The translations under genes were made by a program, and so were the position numbers. Shown piece by piece: positions 24,153 to 36,356 of a stretch of DNA of 64,000 nt. The notes under the pieces were generated by a model. The model was not told where the DNA came from, ran no database searches, and was given only the letters and a program-made list of their open reading frames with translations. The stretch's first letter is position 1. Each line of letters opens with the position of its first letter. Source of the DNA: Apostichopus japonicus (taxonomy: Eukaryota; Echinodermata; Holothuroidea; Aspidochirotida; Stichopodidae). The DNA is taken from NCBI RefSeq assembly GCF_037975245.1, contig NC_092582.1:17944577-18008576 (forward strand), written 5' to 3'.

Positions 24153-24708
24153 AGCAATTTAAGATGTGATGCTGGATCAATGATTCCCTGGTCTGTGGTG
24201 TACGGTACTGCATTAGCACTCTCAAAGAGCTCTTGTCTAGAATCAATATTCCAATAGTTATGATGACCATCATAGGCTTGCTGAGGATGGAGTTGTAGCA
24301 CTGCGAATAGTTTAATGGGTACACTAGTTACAGATGATAAATTTACCATTTCAAAGAACTTGCTAATGGACTGAATCCCCAGAAACTTTACTGGTTTAAG
24401 AATTTGTGATCAACGATACTAACCTCTCTCCATTTTACTTAAATATACCTACCTCTTTTCCACAGTGTTTTTATCACAGAGAACATGACTTACATGTTTT
24501 CTTTGATCCCCAAAAAATATCCTTGGGTTCAAAACCCGAGCAGGCTTATAAAGTTGGTACACACATACTGTCTCTCTATAAGTGGCAGCATTTCTCTATG
24601 TGATCGATTGCTATGGAAACATCGATCAAAAATTCAAAATGCACACCTACATTCTCTACATGTGTTTTCGTTCAACAACAAAATCATGGTGGATGAAATC
24701 AAGGAGAA

Positions 24709-24995
24709 GACTGTTATATACTTCGTTCCTCCAACAAACTGTATTTAACTGTTCCTAAACCACGCTTGAAGACATATGGTTACAGAAGCTTCGAATACTC
24801 TGGCTCTTATCTCTGGAACAAGTTACCAGATCACATTCGAACATGCTGTAAACTTTCTACATTCAAAAGTCTACTTGAGACCCATTTTTCACTTGTTCTT
24901 TTGTAAATTAATTTACTTTCTTTGTAAAACGCCTTGAGCAGTAACTTTTGTCTACTGATTTGGCGCTATATAAGTCTCACTTATTATTATTATTA
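24709..24995 (+). mobile_element. CR1/L2-type LINE 3' end fragment
   Basis: The frame at 24717-24905 gives LRSSNKLYLTVPKPRLKTYG, then GSYLWNKLPDHIR and FKSLLETHF before a stop. This is the usual C-terminus of CR1/L2-type ORF2 proteins (compare LTVP...FGPRSFSYASPVLWNSLP in the element at 49200-49406). The 3' end has GCGCTATATAAG and a TTATTATTA tail, as expected for 5'-truncated copies. Confidence 0.88.
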
Positions 24996-25485
24996 TAATA
25001 TACACTGACGAGTCTAAATTGCAGACTATTACATCAACTACTCAGAAAGCTGCTTTAAGGGCATTAGAATAATAATCAACTAAAACAATCAAGTTTCCAT
25101 TTCACACAAAAACAAGAGAGAAAGTAAAACCAAATTGTTTAATCTCCATTGTAACTGTTAATTGTTAATTGCTTTGCACTATTATAGTGCTTATCTTGAG
25201 CTAATTCCGGTTTCCTAGTTCTTGTACACGATAACTACAGCATTAATATATACAAGAGAAAAGAGTGTGAGACAGATCATTGAAAGACTGCTACACAGAA
25301 TTTGAACACATATATTATTTCCTGTTATACACATCAGCTGTATGTAAAATGGACACTAGAATGTTTCAGACATTCTAGATACTATTTTCTGACTTTTGGA
25401 ACAATATTCTGCGACGGCACAATTGAGCTTGGTTATCTCTCTCTCTAATGGTGATCTGCCTTAAGGCAGGTCCCTCACCAAACAC

Positions 25486-26430
25486 AAAATCATAATAACC
25501 GCTCTTCTGCATTCCTCTTCATAGTGAAATAATTTCTGCCATCTCTGATATCATCCATCAACATTATTCTCTTTCTCCCTCTTGGTCGCTTCCTGTTCAT
25601 TCTACCTTCAAGCACATCTTTCAGTAGTCCGTCATATCTCAAGATGTGCCCAATCCATCTTTTCTTTCTCAGCTTAATAGTTACTCCCAGCCTGCGGACC
25701 TCACCAACCCTCTGTAGAACTTCCTCATTTGTGACCCTGTCTGACCACTTTATGTTCTCAGACTTTCTCCATAGCCACATCTCCAATGCGTCTATTCTTT
25801 TTCTGTCCTCTTTCCTTAGTGTCCAGGTTTCTGAGCCATACAGGAATACACTCCACACAAAACATTTCATTAGTCTCTTCTTTTATTGTAACTCAAGACT
25901 AGCAGTAAAAAGAGAGTTGTGTAGTTTGAAAGTTTCCTTGGCCATTGCCACTCTTGCTCTGATTTCGGTTTCACAATATCCATCTTCCGCCAGTAGGCTA
26001 CCAAGATATTTGAAGTGTCTGACCTGTTCAAGTTCCTTCCCCTCTATCTCTATGTGAACTCTCCTTTGTTCCCTTCCAATCTTCATGACTTTCGTTTTCT
26101 TGATGTTAATCCTCATCCCATACTGGTTGACAACTCTGTTGGTATTCTCCATCATTCGTTGAAGTCCATCCTCCGACCTCCGTGCTTGCTAACATTGCCT
26201 GGTCATCTGCAAAACGTACCGACTTTATCCATTGTCCTCCAACTTGTATTCCTTCTTGAATTTCATCAAGTGCGTCAATTATCATGGCTTCTGCGTAGAT
26301 GTTAAAAAGGACTGGAGACATAAGACATCCTTGTCTCACTCCTCTCCCTATTGTGGCTGATTTTGTTTTGCCCATGGTAGTTCTTACTACCGCTGTCTGT
26401 TTCATGTACAACTCGGTGATGAGCTTGGTT
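25486..26430 (-). pseudogene. Decayed non-LTR reverse transcriptase fragment (RTE/Jockey-like C-terminal half)
   Basis: Read from 26411 down to 25490, three frames give in order: VRQGCLMSPVLFNIYAEAMI, the catalytic box FADDQAML, MRINIKKTKVMKIG, FKYLGSLLAEDGY, then YGSETWTLRKEDRKRIDA, RWIGHILRYDGL and GRMNRKRPRGR. FADD is the polymerase active-site YXDD box, and the GHILRxDGLL...GRxxGKRPRGR tail is characteristic of RTE-like and related non-LTR elements. Frame breaks near 26160 and 25880 make it dead. The endonuclease and first RT boxes are missing (5' truncation). Clade assignment is tentative. Confidence 0.9.
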
Positions 26431-29400
26431 ATATTACAGTATATTCATTCTGATTCATGTAACAGCCATTGTACATCATATAAGGGGATCGATACAGTGC
26501 TTTCTCACAAATGACGTTTCCAAGCAAGTCTAGTTCGAGAAGTTAGTGACAATTCTAACATCCCCCCCCCCTCTCCACTATCTTGGTACTGGAGATAAAT
26601 TGACTGCTATTTGAAAAAAAAAACTAATTAAACATTGCAAACATTCCTACAGTATTCTTTCTTGTTTGCACTCCAGTACAATTACTTTATATCCATTTGG
26701 CACCTCTTTTTCTCTTCTTTCATGACATTGTAATAACAGGAAGTTCCGCAATGTTTAACACAAAAGGAAGTTTTTTTTTATGGGATCTGCCATGTTCATT
26801 GAAATATATTGAACAATGGGGCAATTCCTGGTAAGGTTGCTCAAACAGCACAGTTTTTTGTTCAACGATTATAATGTGTACATATTACAGCATGACTTCA
26901 TGGATAGGTTTGGTTGTCCAATAAGCTGTACCTGACAACCATGTACAAATCAACCAATGATTTGTGAAGTAAATACTGCTTTCATGAAACAAAATATTTA
27001 CCCTTCTAATGTCCACCCAGGTTACAGTATAGTATGACACCTTAAGAACAGGGTTAAAGTTTGACAAACTCTCCGTTCAGACTTATACGAAACCAGCTTC
27101 AAAATTCATTAAATTCATATTTGCATTAATAAGAATAATACTCCCAACTTGGTATCACTCCTCTATCACTGTCGAGAATGGAGATTTAACTGAAATAAAA
27201 AATAAAACTTTTTTGGTATGTCTACTGTATGATCTATCTGAAGTGGCGATTTACTCACCTAAAGCTGGTGTTCTATTAACCAAACCTACACATCTCTCAA
27301 ACAGTGTTGTTCTTTATTTGGAGGGGGGGGGGGTTATTTGCTCAAAAAAATTGCTTATTAGGACAACGATAGCAGAGATTGTTCCTATCACAAGTGTGTA
27401 TGTCAATGAAACATTAAAGTTAATTAACAAAGTCTAAACTAATGAAGTAATTATCATTCTATTCACATCACCCAGACATCAAAAGATCACAATTTAGGCA
27501 GAACTCCATTCCATGAAAATCATTTTTTTCTTTTTTGACCTTGTTAGCTTTACCAGAAACTAGCCTGACTAAAGAATGACAAAATGGACAGGGATCTATA
27601 TCTGTCAGTAATAATTTCCATGTGTTTGTACTTAATGTCTATAACAATTTATGTTTGATGTAGTATAAATGTCATAATGTCCCCTGCCAGTCAATGGCTA
27701 TAATGACACACAAACCATTATGTCTATAATAATTATGTTTGATGTAGCATAAATGTCATACTGTCCCCTGCCAGTTTTTGCTACATACTTTACAATCAAT
27801 GGCTATAAGGACACACAAACCATTGTATAGTCCCATAAAATTGATGTATAATGCACAAGTTGAGAATTTAAAGGGATATTCATATTCCTACTGCTGAAAT
27901 TGATTGCTGAACTAAGAAAATCAAAAATGCTGGAAATTTTCTGCATCCGTAGGTCAAAACCCACATCTTGATAGCATTTCATATGGCTAAGAATGTTTTT
28001 CCACATTTAATGAATTTTTCAAAATTGGTGGTATATTTGTGCATCTGTCTGTCAAAAGACGAGTGAATGATGTCTTCAGGTAGCAATCAGCTGAAAAAAT
28101 GTTACTTTTCCTTTACAGTATTTTTAACTCTGTTATTACAAACAGGGAAAATTAAAAATGTTGTCTCTTTGTTTAGATTGTCATCACTGTGCAACTCGTT
28201 TTAAAGTGTCAGTTGCCTCGGTGGGATTGTAGACAATTTGTACATCATTAAGAAAAACCATCTCTAACTCTACTGTTGCCAGATGCATTCATCATATGTC
28301 GAAAAAAGTTGAAAACATTGTTATCTCCACGGTACAAGATCATAATTATCCTAGATAATAGACTGCGGCATTGACCTAGAAGATTTACCAGATTTCCTGT
28401 TTGATAGTTATGTATGTGTCTAAGCATGAAAGAACAGTCTAACTTTGACTCCAATTATGAATGAATTATTTGTAACAAAGTCAACTCTTCATATTACACA
28501 TGTATACTAACACACCCACACCCACACACTCTGTAATACACAACAATGATGTGTAGGACTAATACCTACTGTACAAGTACAGTGTGTTAGTCTTTACATA
28601 GATGCTTTGTTAAACTTTCCTTTTCATTTTTGCTTTAATTTGCCTGTAGTAATATACACTATATAATTCAATAGCAATATAATCATAATTGAATCAAAAG
28701 AAAGGAAACTTCCCTTTTTTGTTTTTCCCCCTTTCTTGTTCTTTTATGTAACTGTTGTAAGATTAAAGGAAACCATCAATCGAAATTCTCAAAACGGACA
28801 GAGTTTCAAGAATAGCAATGTTGTCGAAATAGCTGTTCCAACCAACACTATTAAAGAGAAGTTCCTCAGTTAGGTGATAATTTGGCACCTCAACTACAGT
28901 ACATCTCCAAACATCCCATTGGATTCGCTTACTCGTCAAATAAAACATTTTCTTTGGGAAACATTAAATAAAACTGTAAACATCCTTTTGATGAATCAGA
29001 CAATTTAAACATAACAAAGTTCGTGTTAAAACGCATATATGTGCAACATAAAGTTGAGTATGCTTGTTCAGTATTTTCTTGTTGGCTTATCAAAAAAGTA
29101 TATCAAACAAATTTATCAATGTATTTCCTTAAATTTATACAACTGTTAGTACTGTAGGAAGAATGTGTACACTGACTTTGTATTCACTCAACTTCATATT
29201 GATTTCGTTGCAGTTGACTAATATATATTTACGATCTACTCCACTATAGCATATCAAATACTCTGTAAAAACATTTACAACTTAGGCCAATGACAAGTGG
29301 TACTGTAGGTTCCGATTCTGAGCTCAGAATGGCATACTGGGATTAAAACTCCCTGTCCTTACATACTGTACAACTCTGGATGTCACACAAGCCTAATGTT

Positions 29401-29440
29401 AGCTACACATTTGTAATATATTAGCATCTAGTATATATTC
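26431..29440. other. Intergenic, no gene recognised
   Basis: AT-rich, with a tandem duplication at 27636-27826, C and G runs at 26562 and 27321, and nothing that reads as an exon. Confidence 0.5.
27636..27826 (+). repeat. Tandem duplication, unit about 85-105 bp
   Basis: Both units contain ATGTCTATAA, TTATGTTTGATGTAG, CATAAATGTCATA, TGTCCCCTGCCAGT, CAATGGCTATAA and GACACACAAACCATT. The second unit has an extra TTTTGCTACATACTTTACAA-type insert. Confidence 0.85.
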
Positions 29441-29938
29441 AAAATAAAATAAAACTGTTAGCAAACTGCTATGCTCATTAACCTGTCTGAATTAAGTGAG
29501 TGTTTTTGTCCCTTCTGTTATTGTTACTTGTCATTTAGCCTTTGAAGAAGATCCTGTTAGGATCGAAACGTCAGGCCAACTTACTTTTACACATCTGTAT
29601 AATATGTTAGTATATATGTTAGCAGTGCTATCTCTAATATGTTAACATATAGCCGTGCTATTTCTAATATTAACTTAGCACGGCTTTCCCTGTTGCTTTC
29701 TTCTCACCATCCCTTGTCTACTTATAATCCCCTTTCATCTATCTCATTGTGTTCACCGTGCTCATTAACCTGTCTGTATTCTGTGCGTGTTTTTGTCCCT
29801 TCTGTTACTGTACTTGTCATTTAGCCTCTGAAGAAGATCCTGCTAGGATCGAAACATAAGGCCAACTTACTTTTGCACATTTTATTTCATAGGCTCTCTA
29901 GTGGATTAGCAGTTTGCTGACAGTTTTATTTTATTTCT
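29441..29938. mobile_element. Penelope-like element tail: duplicated hammerhead-like unit inside inverted repeats
   Basis: Two direct copies (29473-29594 and 29760-29880) share GCTCATTAACCTGTCTG, TGTTTTTGTCCCTTCTGTTA, TGTCATTTAGCC and GAAGAAGATCC...GGATCGAAAC...GGCCAACTTACTTTT. They are flanked by an inverted repeat: TAAAACTGTTAGCAAACTGC at about 29450 and GCAGTTTGCTGACAGTTTTA at about 29911. In copy 2 the core CTGAAGA (29828-29834), stem GATCC/GGATC, GAAA (29851-29854) and closing stem GCCT/AGGC fit a minimal hammerhead ribozyme, a known feature of Penelope-like elements. No reverse transcriptase remains. Confidence 0.6.
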
Positions 29939-32630
29939 ATTTCTAATATGTTAGCATCTGTTAGAAATGCTACTGTATCTCCCAGCTGTAGAGCTGTACT
30001 AAGGAATAAGCAAGGTCGCGTGACCACAACCGAATTCCCAGAGAGCTAACAGTTGAAACTGGTCAGATTCACTGACCAGATACACAGAACAATTAACTGA
30101 ATGACCATGTCAATATACAGGAATAATAAAGCAGGCTAGAAAATATAAATAATAAAGCAATGACAATTGAGCAAAGCCTCCAATTATTACAATATTAAGA
30201 ACAAGTGTTATTTCAATCCCACTGACTAAAAGACATCTAAACAGATGAATTCAGGAATGAATTTGACTAATATGGTCTGCACAATTGAAAGAGTGCTCAG
30301 AATGTTCTAAATGGCTTAGAAAACATATAAGGATCGAATACTCTTTCTTCATTATGGAAATCTAATTACTGTAGAATGGATACACTGTTTATTTTTGTTT
30401 GTATTAACATTTGACACTTACATGATTTTCCTCATTAATTATGTTAAGAGCCACTTTTACTTACCACTGCCTAAAAGACACCTATACAGACTAACTAAGG
30501 AATGGACTTGACATTTCAAATTTGTGAAGAAGTTCAAAAGTTAGAATGTTCTTCAGAAATGCACTGTTTTATACAGTGACGAAATTAACAAAAGGAGTGA
30601 CACTCTCTACTGCCTGCGTTCGAAACACTCGCTTTCTAAGCTACCCAACCTCTCTCACTGATCTACTGTGGGCAACTGCCCAACTTCTCTGTCTCCGCCA
30701 TCTACCGTTGAGGTAAGAAGCAAAAAAAGGAAAATAAAAATAATTATTAAATTACATAAAAAAAAATATATATATATATAAGAAAAACTCCTTCTCTTTC
30801 ATGTATTCTGAGCGTGCAGAAGGGCGATGACATCAAACTCCCAAGACAAAAGTGTAAAAGCAATGAGTCACTGAAATAAGCCAGTTATGTGTAAATTATC
30901 CAGTCGATATGTGCATACAATGTATTTAGACTTTTCCTGTAAAGACTAAAGAGCCTACGGTGCACACTGCGTACGTTTCGGTGATTCATGAAAACAACCT
31001 TTCTTATTGCATTATTCGCAGCGAAATATTACTGGATATTTTGTGCAAATTCAGGGCTTCTATTGTCCGGCTAGTAAGTAACTGTGCATGACGTTAGCTT
31101 TAACGGACAAATGGTTTTTTCTCAGATTGTTATTGATTAGTGCAACATCGCGTTTTGGTCATAATTTAATTATCTCACAGTAACCTTGCCACCAATCCCA
31201 AGCCCACCATTTATCCACAAAGATCCCTTCCCCCCCCCCCCCCCCTTCTGCCCTGAGTTAAACCCACGACCAAATGATGACATATCTCTGGGTGACACAG
31301 TTTTATGGTTACAGTGTGCTCCAGTAAATGTTAAACCTAATAACCATGGAAGAGAATTGTTTGCTAATTCCTTGTCAAATATTAAAAGACTTGAGCACTT
31401 ACTGTACATATAACATTCAGTTATCACAACTGATTACACCATGGTTCTTAAACAGCTAATTAAAAATTATCCTTTATTGTTATCTACATTTTTTTTTTTT
31501 AGGGTTTCTTAATCATAGCACATCATGAACAACTAGTATACATGTGATACAGCTTTAAACAAATACTGTCAGCAACGAAAATAATTATTAGCTCATAAAA
31601 TGTGAAATGCAGCTGAAGCAAACCAATCATTAATAAATTTAAATATTACAACATGTGGTACCTTTCACATGAATATGCCATATTCCATTTAATCTCAACT
31701 CAATGGTGAATGTATGCAACAGTGTTCTGAGTTATATATAATAGCGTTTTCAGATGGACACCGGTAATGAAATATTTCTCTGTGATGCCGAGAGGGGAGG
31801 TGTTACAAATTATGCGTCCTCGACCATACTTAGGGCTGGTGCACGACTGGTGCAAAAACTCAAAAGTTTCAAAAAATTTGTAATATTTTATATTTATATG
31901 CAGTTTCATGGTTGATGAGAATTGCAAATTGCAGGTACAGTCGTAAGTCACATATCTGTTTGGCTGGCTGGAAAACCTTGACGATATTGTACTAGTTTAT
32001 TTGACTTTGGTTAGTTGAGGTGAACATTGCAGAACAATGAATCTGAGCATAATTCTTTAATCAGCCATCAGAATTGACATCATTACACACATATCCAATT
32101 CTCTCATTTGCTGGTGACTATGGAAATTAAGAAGGCAAATATCCATTCATGAAAACTTTCCACACAAACTGCACCGTCATCAAAGTCCCCATCAAGAGTG
32201 GAAATTTGCATTTCATATGTTGCAAATCTTGCTTTATAACCTTTTCCCTTTTTAAAAAGGTAAGAAAGGTTAAAAGATTTTAGCAAAAAACATTGCATCA
32301 AATAATCCCAAGAATTAAAATCCCAGTAGACAAACATGTGTCAATATGACAACACCACTAACATACATCCAGCATTTCCAATGACAAAGGCTTTTTTCAA
32401 GATCAGAGTTTATTTTACCTTCTTTCTTTCTCCTCTTTCATACTTTCTTATTTGGCTTAGCTTTTCTCCACTAATGCAAAGCATTCCCTGTAGGCAAAAT
32501 TTGCAAGTCAATCACACTTTACACATGTACCCCTATTCATGTCATCATGAACAAAGACCCCTCCATGTACAATGCAATGTTCTGATCTCCCTCCATATAT
32601 ATTCAATATTTTCTGACTACTGTTACTCAG
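29939..32630. other. Intergenic, no gene recognised
   Basis: Contains an AT dinucleotide run at 30768-30780, a 17-C run near 31229-31245 and a T-run at 31489. No exon was recognised. Confidence 0.5.
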
Positions 32631-32761
32631 TGATTGTCACATCCAAGGAAGAGATTGAGCTGCTAATCAGGTACGCCAGGCAGGCAGGCAGACACCGGCA
32701 GAGACGGACAGAATGGTTAGAGGCTGCGGCTACCATTATCATATCAGCCTCCAAGGACTAA
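32631..32761 (+). CDS. Candidate terminal exon, strand uncertain, unknown protein
   Basis: After a pyrimidine-rich acceptor (ttctgactactgttactcag) an open frame reads IVTSKEEIELLIRYARQ, then AGRHRQRRTEWLEAAA and TIIISASKD before TAA. Codons here are clearly GC-richer in third positions than the surrounding AT-rich sequence, which suggests selection. The opposite strand is also open over the same stretch (SLEADMIMVAAASNHS to SSLDVTITE) between a tag and a GA/gtaac donor, so the minus strand is an alternative. No homologue recognised. Confidence 0.25.
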
Positions 32762-34439
32762 ACTATGAGTCACTGACATTAAAATAACTCAGAAAAACAC
32801 AAGACTGAATGCTTGGATGTTAAAAGAAGAAAATCAGAAAGAGGACGGAAGACAACAGATATTAATGGATGAGACGGCAGCAGTCCCGACCTTATATGGC
32901 GATGAAAATATGACATCGTGCATAGATTGAACATGGAGCTTTATCCAAAAAATGTTCACTTTTCAAGATATTTGGAGTCTGTTTTAAATTTTCAGACGAG
33001 AGGGGATTTATAAAAGAAAAAAACAAATCAACATAAATAAATAAATAAATAAATTATTAAAGATAGTGGAATGATGTGGACAAAAAATATTAAAAATATA
33101 TCATAAAGAGGCATAATGGGGAAAAGGGGAAAGGGGGGGGGTGGGAGGAGGGTGGAATAAGGACACAGATTGCCACAGTGTTATTAATATGACAGAAGTT
33201 ACAAAATGTGGAATGAAACTTATCCATGGGGAAGTACAATGAAGTTGCACTATTATTTTTAGGTCCAAATGAGAATCCCAAAATCTATTGTTTATTTTGG
33301 TATTAATAAGCAAAGGATATTCTTACCTTCAATAGAAGACAATAAGATTAAAACGAAGATAAATCAAGAAAATTAAGAACAGACAGATGCAATTTACATA
33401 TCCACATGAAAAAAGGGGGATTCGTGTACAGGGCAATGTTAAAGTCGTATTAATGCATTCTATAGTAAATGCATACCAACCCGTGCGTTGTTTTAATTTG
33501 GTCATTCTTTACCAAAATAATGTCCGTCTTAGGGAAACCTGTCAAAATCTAACACACTAAGGCTGTCATGAAGGGCATACCTTTGTGGGTCTTTGTAATG
33601 GAGAGCATTAACGCTGCTTTAGGACATTATATATAAAAGTCAGTGTGATGGGTTGGGTAAGCTCTTGTAAGTAGTGAAAGATAAACTGTATAAAGATATG
33701 AGGTATGCACTGTAGGTGTACAGATGGGAGGTGGGAGGAGAGGGACACTGGAGAAATGGGTTGGCAGGGATATAGAAGGGGATATGGCATTGGACAGGGC
33801 AGGGCGGGGTTCGGTAGGAAATTAAGGGAAATCAGAGAGGGAAGGGGTGAAAAAAAGAATCGAGACAGGTCGGAGAGTAGTGCAGTAAAATGTAAACAGT
33901 TTAATTTTCCTCAAATTGATACATGAATCAGAGAAGCTCTGAACATTCACTGGAATGTTCCAGCACAAAGAGCATAAAACATTTAATTCACTTTCGTTTT
34001 CGTCACTGATTGCACCGTGATTATCATCATCTATACTGTACGTCGTACTGTCATTAGAATCAATAGCTTCAATCCCAGACTATTTCCTTTATCTCACACA
34101 AGGCTCGTACAAGTACCGCTTTCATTAAATATGAACGTGTTTGAAACACATTTCCTTGTTTATTTCAAAAGTTAAACTTGGTTTGGAAATAGACCAGCGA
34201 CCTAAGTCTCTCATCACACACACATGCATTTATTTATACATGATTGTGCCAAGGTCTGGAGAGTTCCTCTTCATCCTGCACTCACTGACCTTCCTGTACA
34301 GTATCTCTCAAAGTCACCGAGCACCCTCTATTCAACTCTCTACTATTAAATCTACTTGTATGTAATACTGTTTTAGTTACTTTCTTTTCTCTTAATTACA
34401 ATTTGCATTTGCATAACAATGAAAGTGAACTGAAAGCTT

Positions 34440-34545
34440 CTCCTAAGACTTGGAGGAGTGGTAAGGTCCATCATCCCCTCCCTTTTCCCTTCCCTTCCCC
34501 TCCCTTCCCTACCCTTCTCCTCCCTCCAATCATTCCCCCCTAACC
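34440..34545 (+). repeat. Polypyrimidine tract (CCCTT-rich, about 100 bp)
   Basis: Runs of CCCTTCC/CCTCCC with very few purines between 34477 and 34542; a possible triplex-forming tract. Confidence 0.7.
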
Positions 34546-34709
34546 TTTCGCATAATTTCCACTATGACATCATCCCAATAACATCTTCTCAGTCTTGATC
34601 GAAGATGATCACTGTGAAGTTAACACACAATGGCTGACACACTGTGTATACTGAGCAAGGATTCGATTATGGTGTGCCACATGCACAGACTGCACACTTC
34701 TGATATACA

Positions 34710-35112
34710 GTAGTAGTGTTAACACGGGTCCAAAAATTGAGAACCGGGTACTCGAGAGCCGTAACCCATTGGGTATCCGGGTACCCAAAAAAAAAATTGT
34801 TTGCCCTCACGATTTTCAAGAAATTACATATTGGATGCTGTAATAAATGAATCATTTCTCTACTGACAATGTTTTCATGTTCAAATACGTACATGTCAGA
34901 TAAGGTATGTAACCTTCCTCAATAATATCTATTTGCTTTTGTTTCTTTCGGGTCGGGCGGGTACCTTCACTATTGCTGTTATCTTCGACCACATGGCCGT
35001 CGGTTTGCAAAAAAAACAAAAATCACCCTTTGCGTAGGATTTGGGTAATAAATTAGGAACCAAGTAGTATAGCGTCGGGCGGGTACCCGGATAACCTGTG
35101 CAAAACCTAATA
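34710..35112. mobile_element. Possible hAT-type MITE, diverged ends
   Basis: The left end TAGTGTTAACACGGGT and the right end, read in reverse, TAGGTTTTGCACAGGTTATC are similar, with inner blocks ACCGGGTACTC / CCGGGTACCCGCCCG. No clean target duplication was found, so the limits are approximate. Confidence 0.4.
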
Positions 35113-35227
35113 TATAGGTCTGTACGCAAATGCTCACTTGTTTCATCAGAAAAGTTGTAAACTTACAAACTCTGCTGGCACTGTACTATTCTAGACAGGG
35201 TGATATGGAAAATTACCAGCGTAGTAC

Positions 35228-35563
35228 TCAGTCACTATTGTCCCATAGATAACTTGTATTTCGTTGAAGTTGAACAAACTTAGAGGCTTTAACGATGGGT
35301 TGATTAATCAGAACAATGAAAGCAGAAAGCAAAAGTTCATTGTCAGCAATGCTTGTGACTCTACAAGTACTCTCGACCGTTTCAAACGAGTAAGACAAAT
35401 ACTTCCACGTTTGGCCAAGAAGTGATACAACCTGTTCAATAATTTGCCAGACATCAACAATGACTTCAATACAAGGAGAAACTTGCTGGTTTTGCATTAA
35501 TACAGTTAAACGTGCACACAAAACATGCTGTTCTTTTCCCACAAATTGACATATAATATCACA
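35228..35563 (-). other. Protein-like open frame, possibly a decayed or divergent HEAT-repeat importin fragment
   Basis: An open frame of about 110 codons on the minus strand, beginning after a TGA near 35564 with no good ATG, reads CARLTVLMQNQQVSPCIEVI, then VDVWQIIEQVVSLL and LLLSAFIVLINQPI. The spacing RLxV...(S/H)PCxxVIxxxW is weakly reminiscent of transportin-3/importin-13 HEAT repeats. Just upstream (35680-35585, minus, another frame) is SPARKTVFLEHISSQVLARF. There is no strong acceptor between the two. This may be coincidence; an unrelated gene or transposon fragment is equally possible. Confidence 0.18.
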
Positions 35564-36209
35564 ATAAGAAAGTCAAAAACGTGCTAATACTTGAGAACTA
35601 ATGTGCTCCAGAAACACTGTTTTTCGTGCTGGTGACAAAGCCCGCCTCTTCGAACTTCTTCTTTCATAAGTTACCTAAGATTTACCTCTTGGTCAACATT
35701 CCTCCATCTCATGCTGTCCTCTACAAAGTGTCTACATTACTGTAGGTATTCATGAGATTTCAAAGACTCTTATGTATTTAAGCCATTTGATTACCATCAA
35801 TTTTTTATCTTGTGCAGCATCTGAGAACCACTCCTCAGTTTCCTACTCTCCCCTCCCCCACCCCTTTCCTCTTCCCAATAAAGCATCATCTTCATTTCTC
35901 AGCCATATGCTTTCTCTTTTTTGTGCCTATAGTTTTGTGTAGGTACCAGTTGCACAAGTTGTTCATAGGTTAATACTGTATCTATGTAATGTAATAATAC
36001 ATGTCAAGCAGCTTTAAAGCATTAAAAAGCTGGTGTCATAGCCCCACCACCCCCTCCCCCCACTCCCATCATGTCCATAATCTTCACTTCATATGTGTTT
36101 TATGTCATGCAGTTTTACCAATGAATTATATTTGTAGTCATCAGAACACAACCTGTATAGAGACTTGGCCTGCCATATATATATTTAAATACCTTTTTGT
36201 TACTAAAAG

Positions 36210-36356
36210 GAGAATAATTTAGTGTTCAAATTTTGTGTAGCAGTTTTGAAAGTCTTTGAATTTTGTGTCTCTTGTATGGTTTCTGTGTACAGAACTGCTA
36301 TATAGCTCTGCATATATTTGTATAACAACTGTCCCCATTTTGTGTGGTATTTTGCG
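36210..36356. repeat. Dispersed repeat, copy 2 (pairs with 24000-24152)
   Basis: See the partner copy. Same orientation, about 12.2 kb away, roughly 70-75% alike by eye. Confidence 0.7.

Noticed and set aside
24020-24349. 109-codon minus-strand open frame
   Set aside because: It overlaps the dispersed repeat shared with 36210-36356, where the frame is not conserved.
25644-26305. Plus-strand open frames of 137 and 96 codons
   Set aside because: They are the antisense of the reverse transcriptase remnant read on the minus strand.
31170-31427. 85-codon minus-strand frame with a glycine run
   Set aside because: The glycines come from a homopolymer C-run; the rest shows no family resemblance or splice support.
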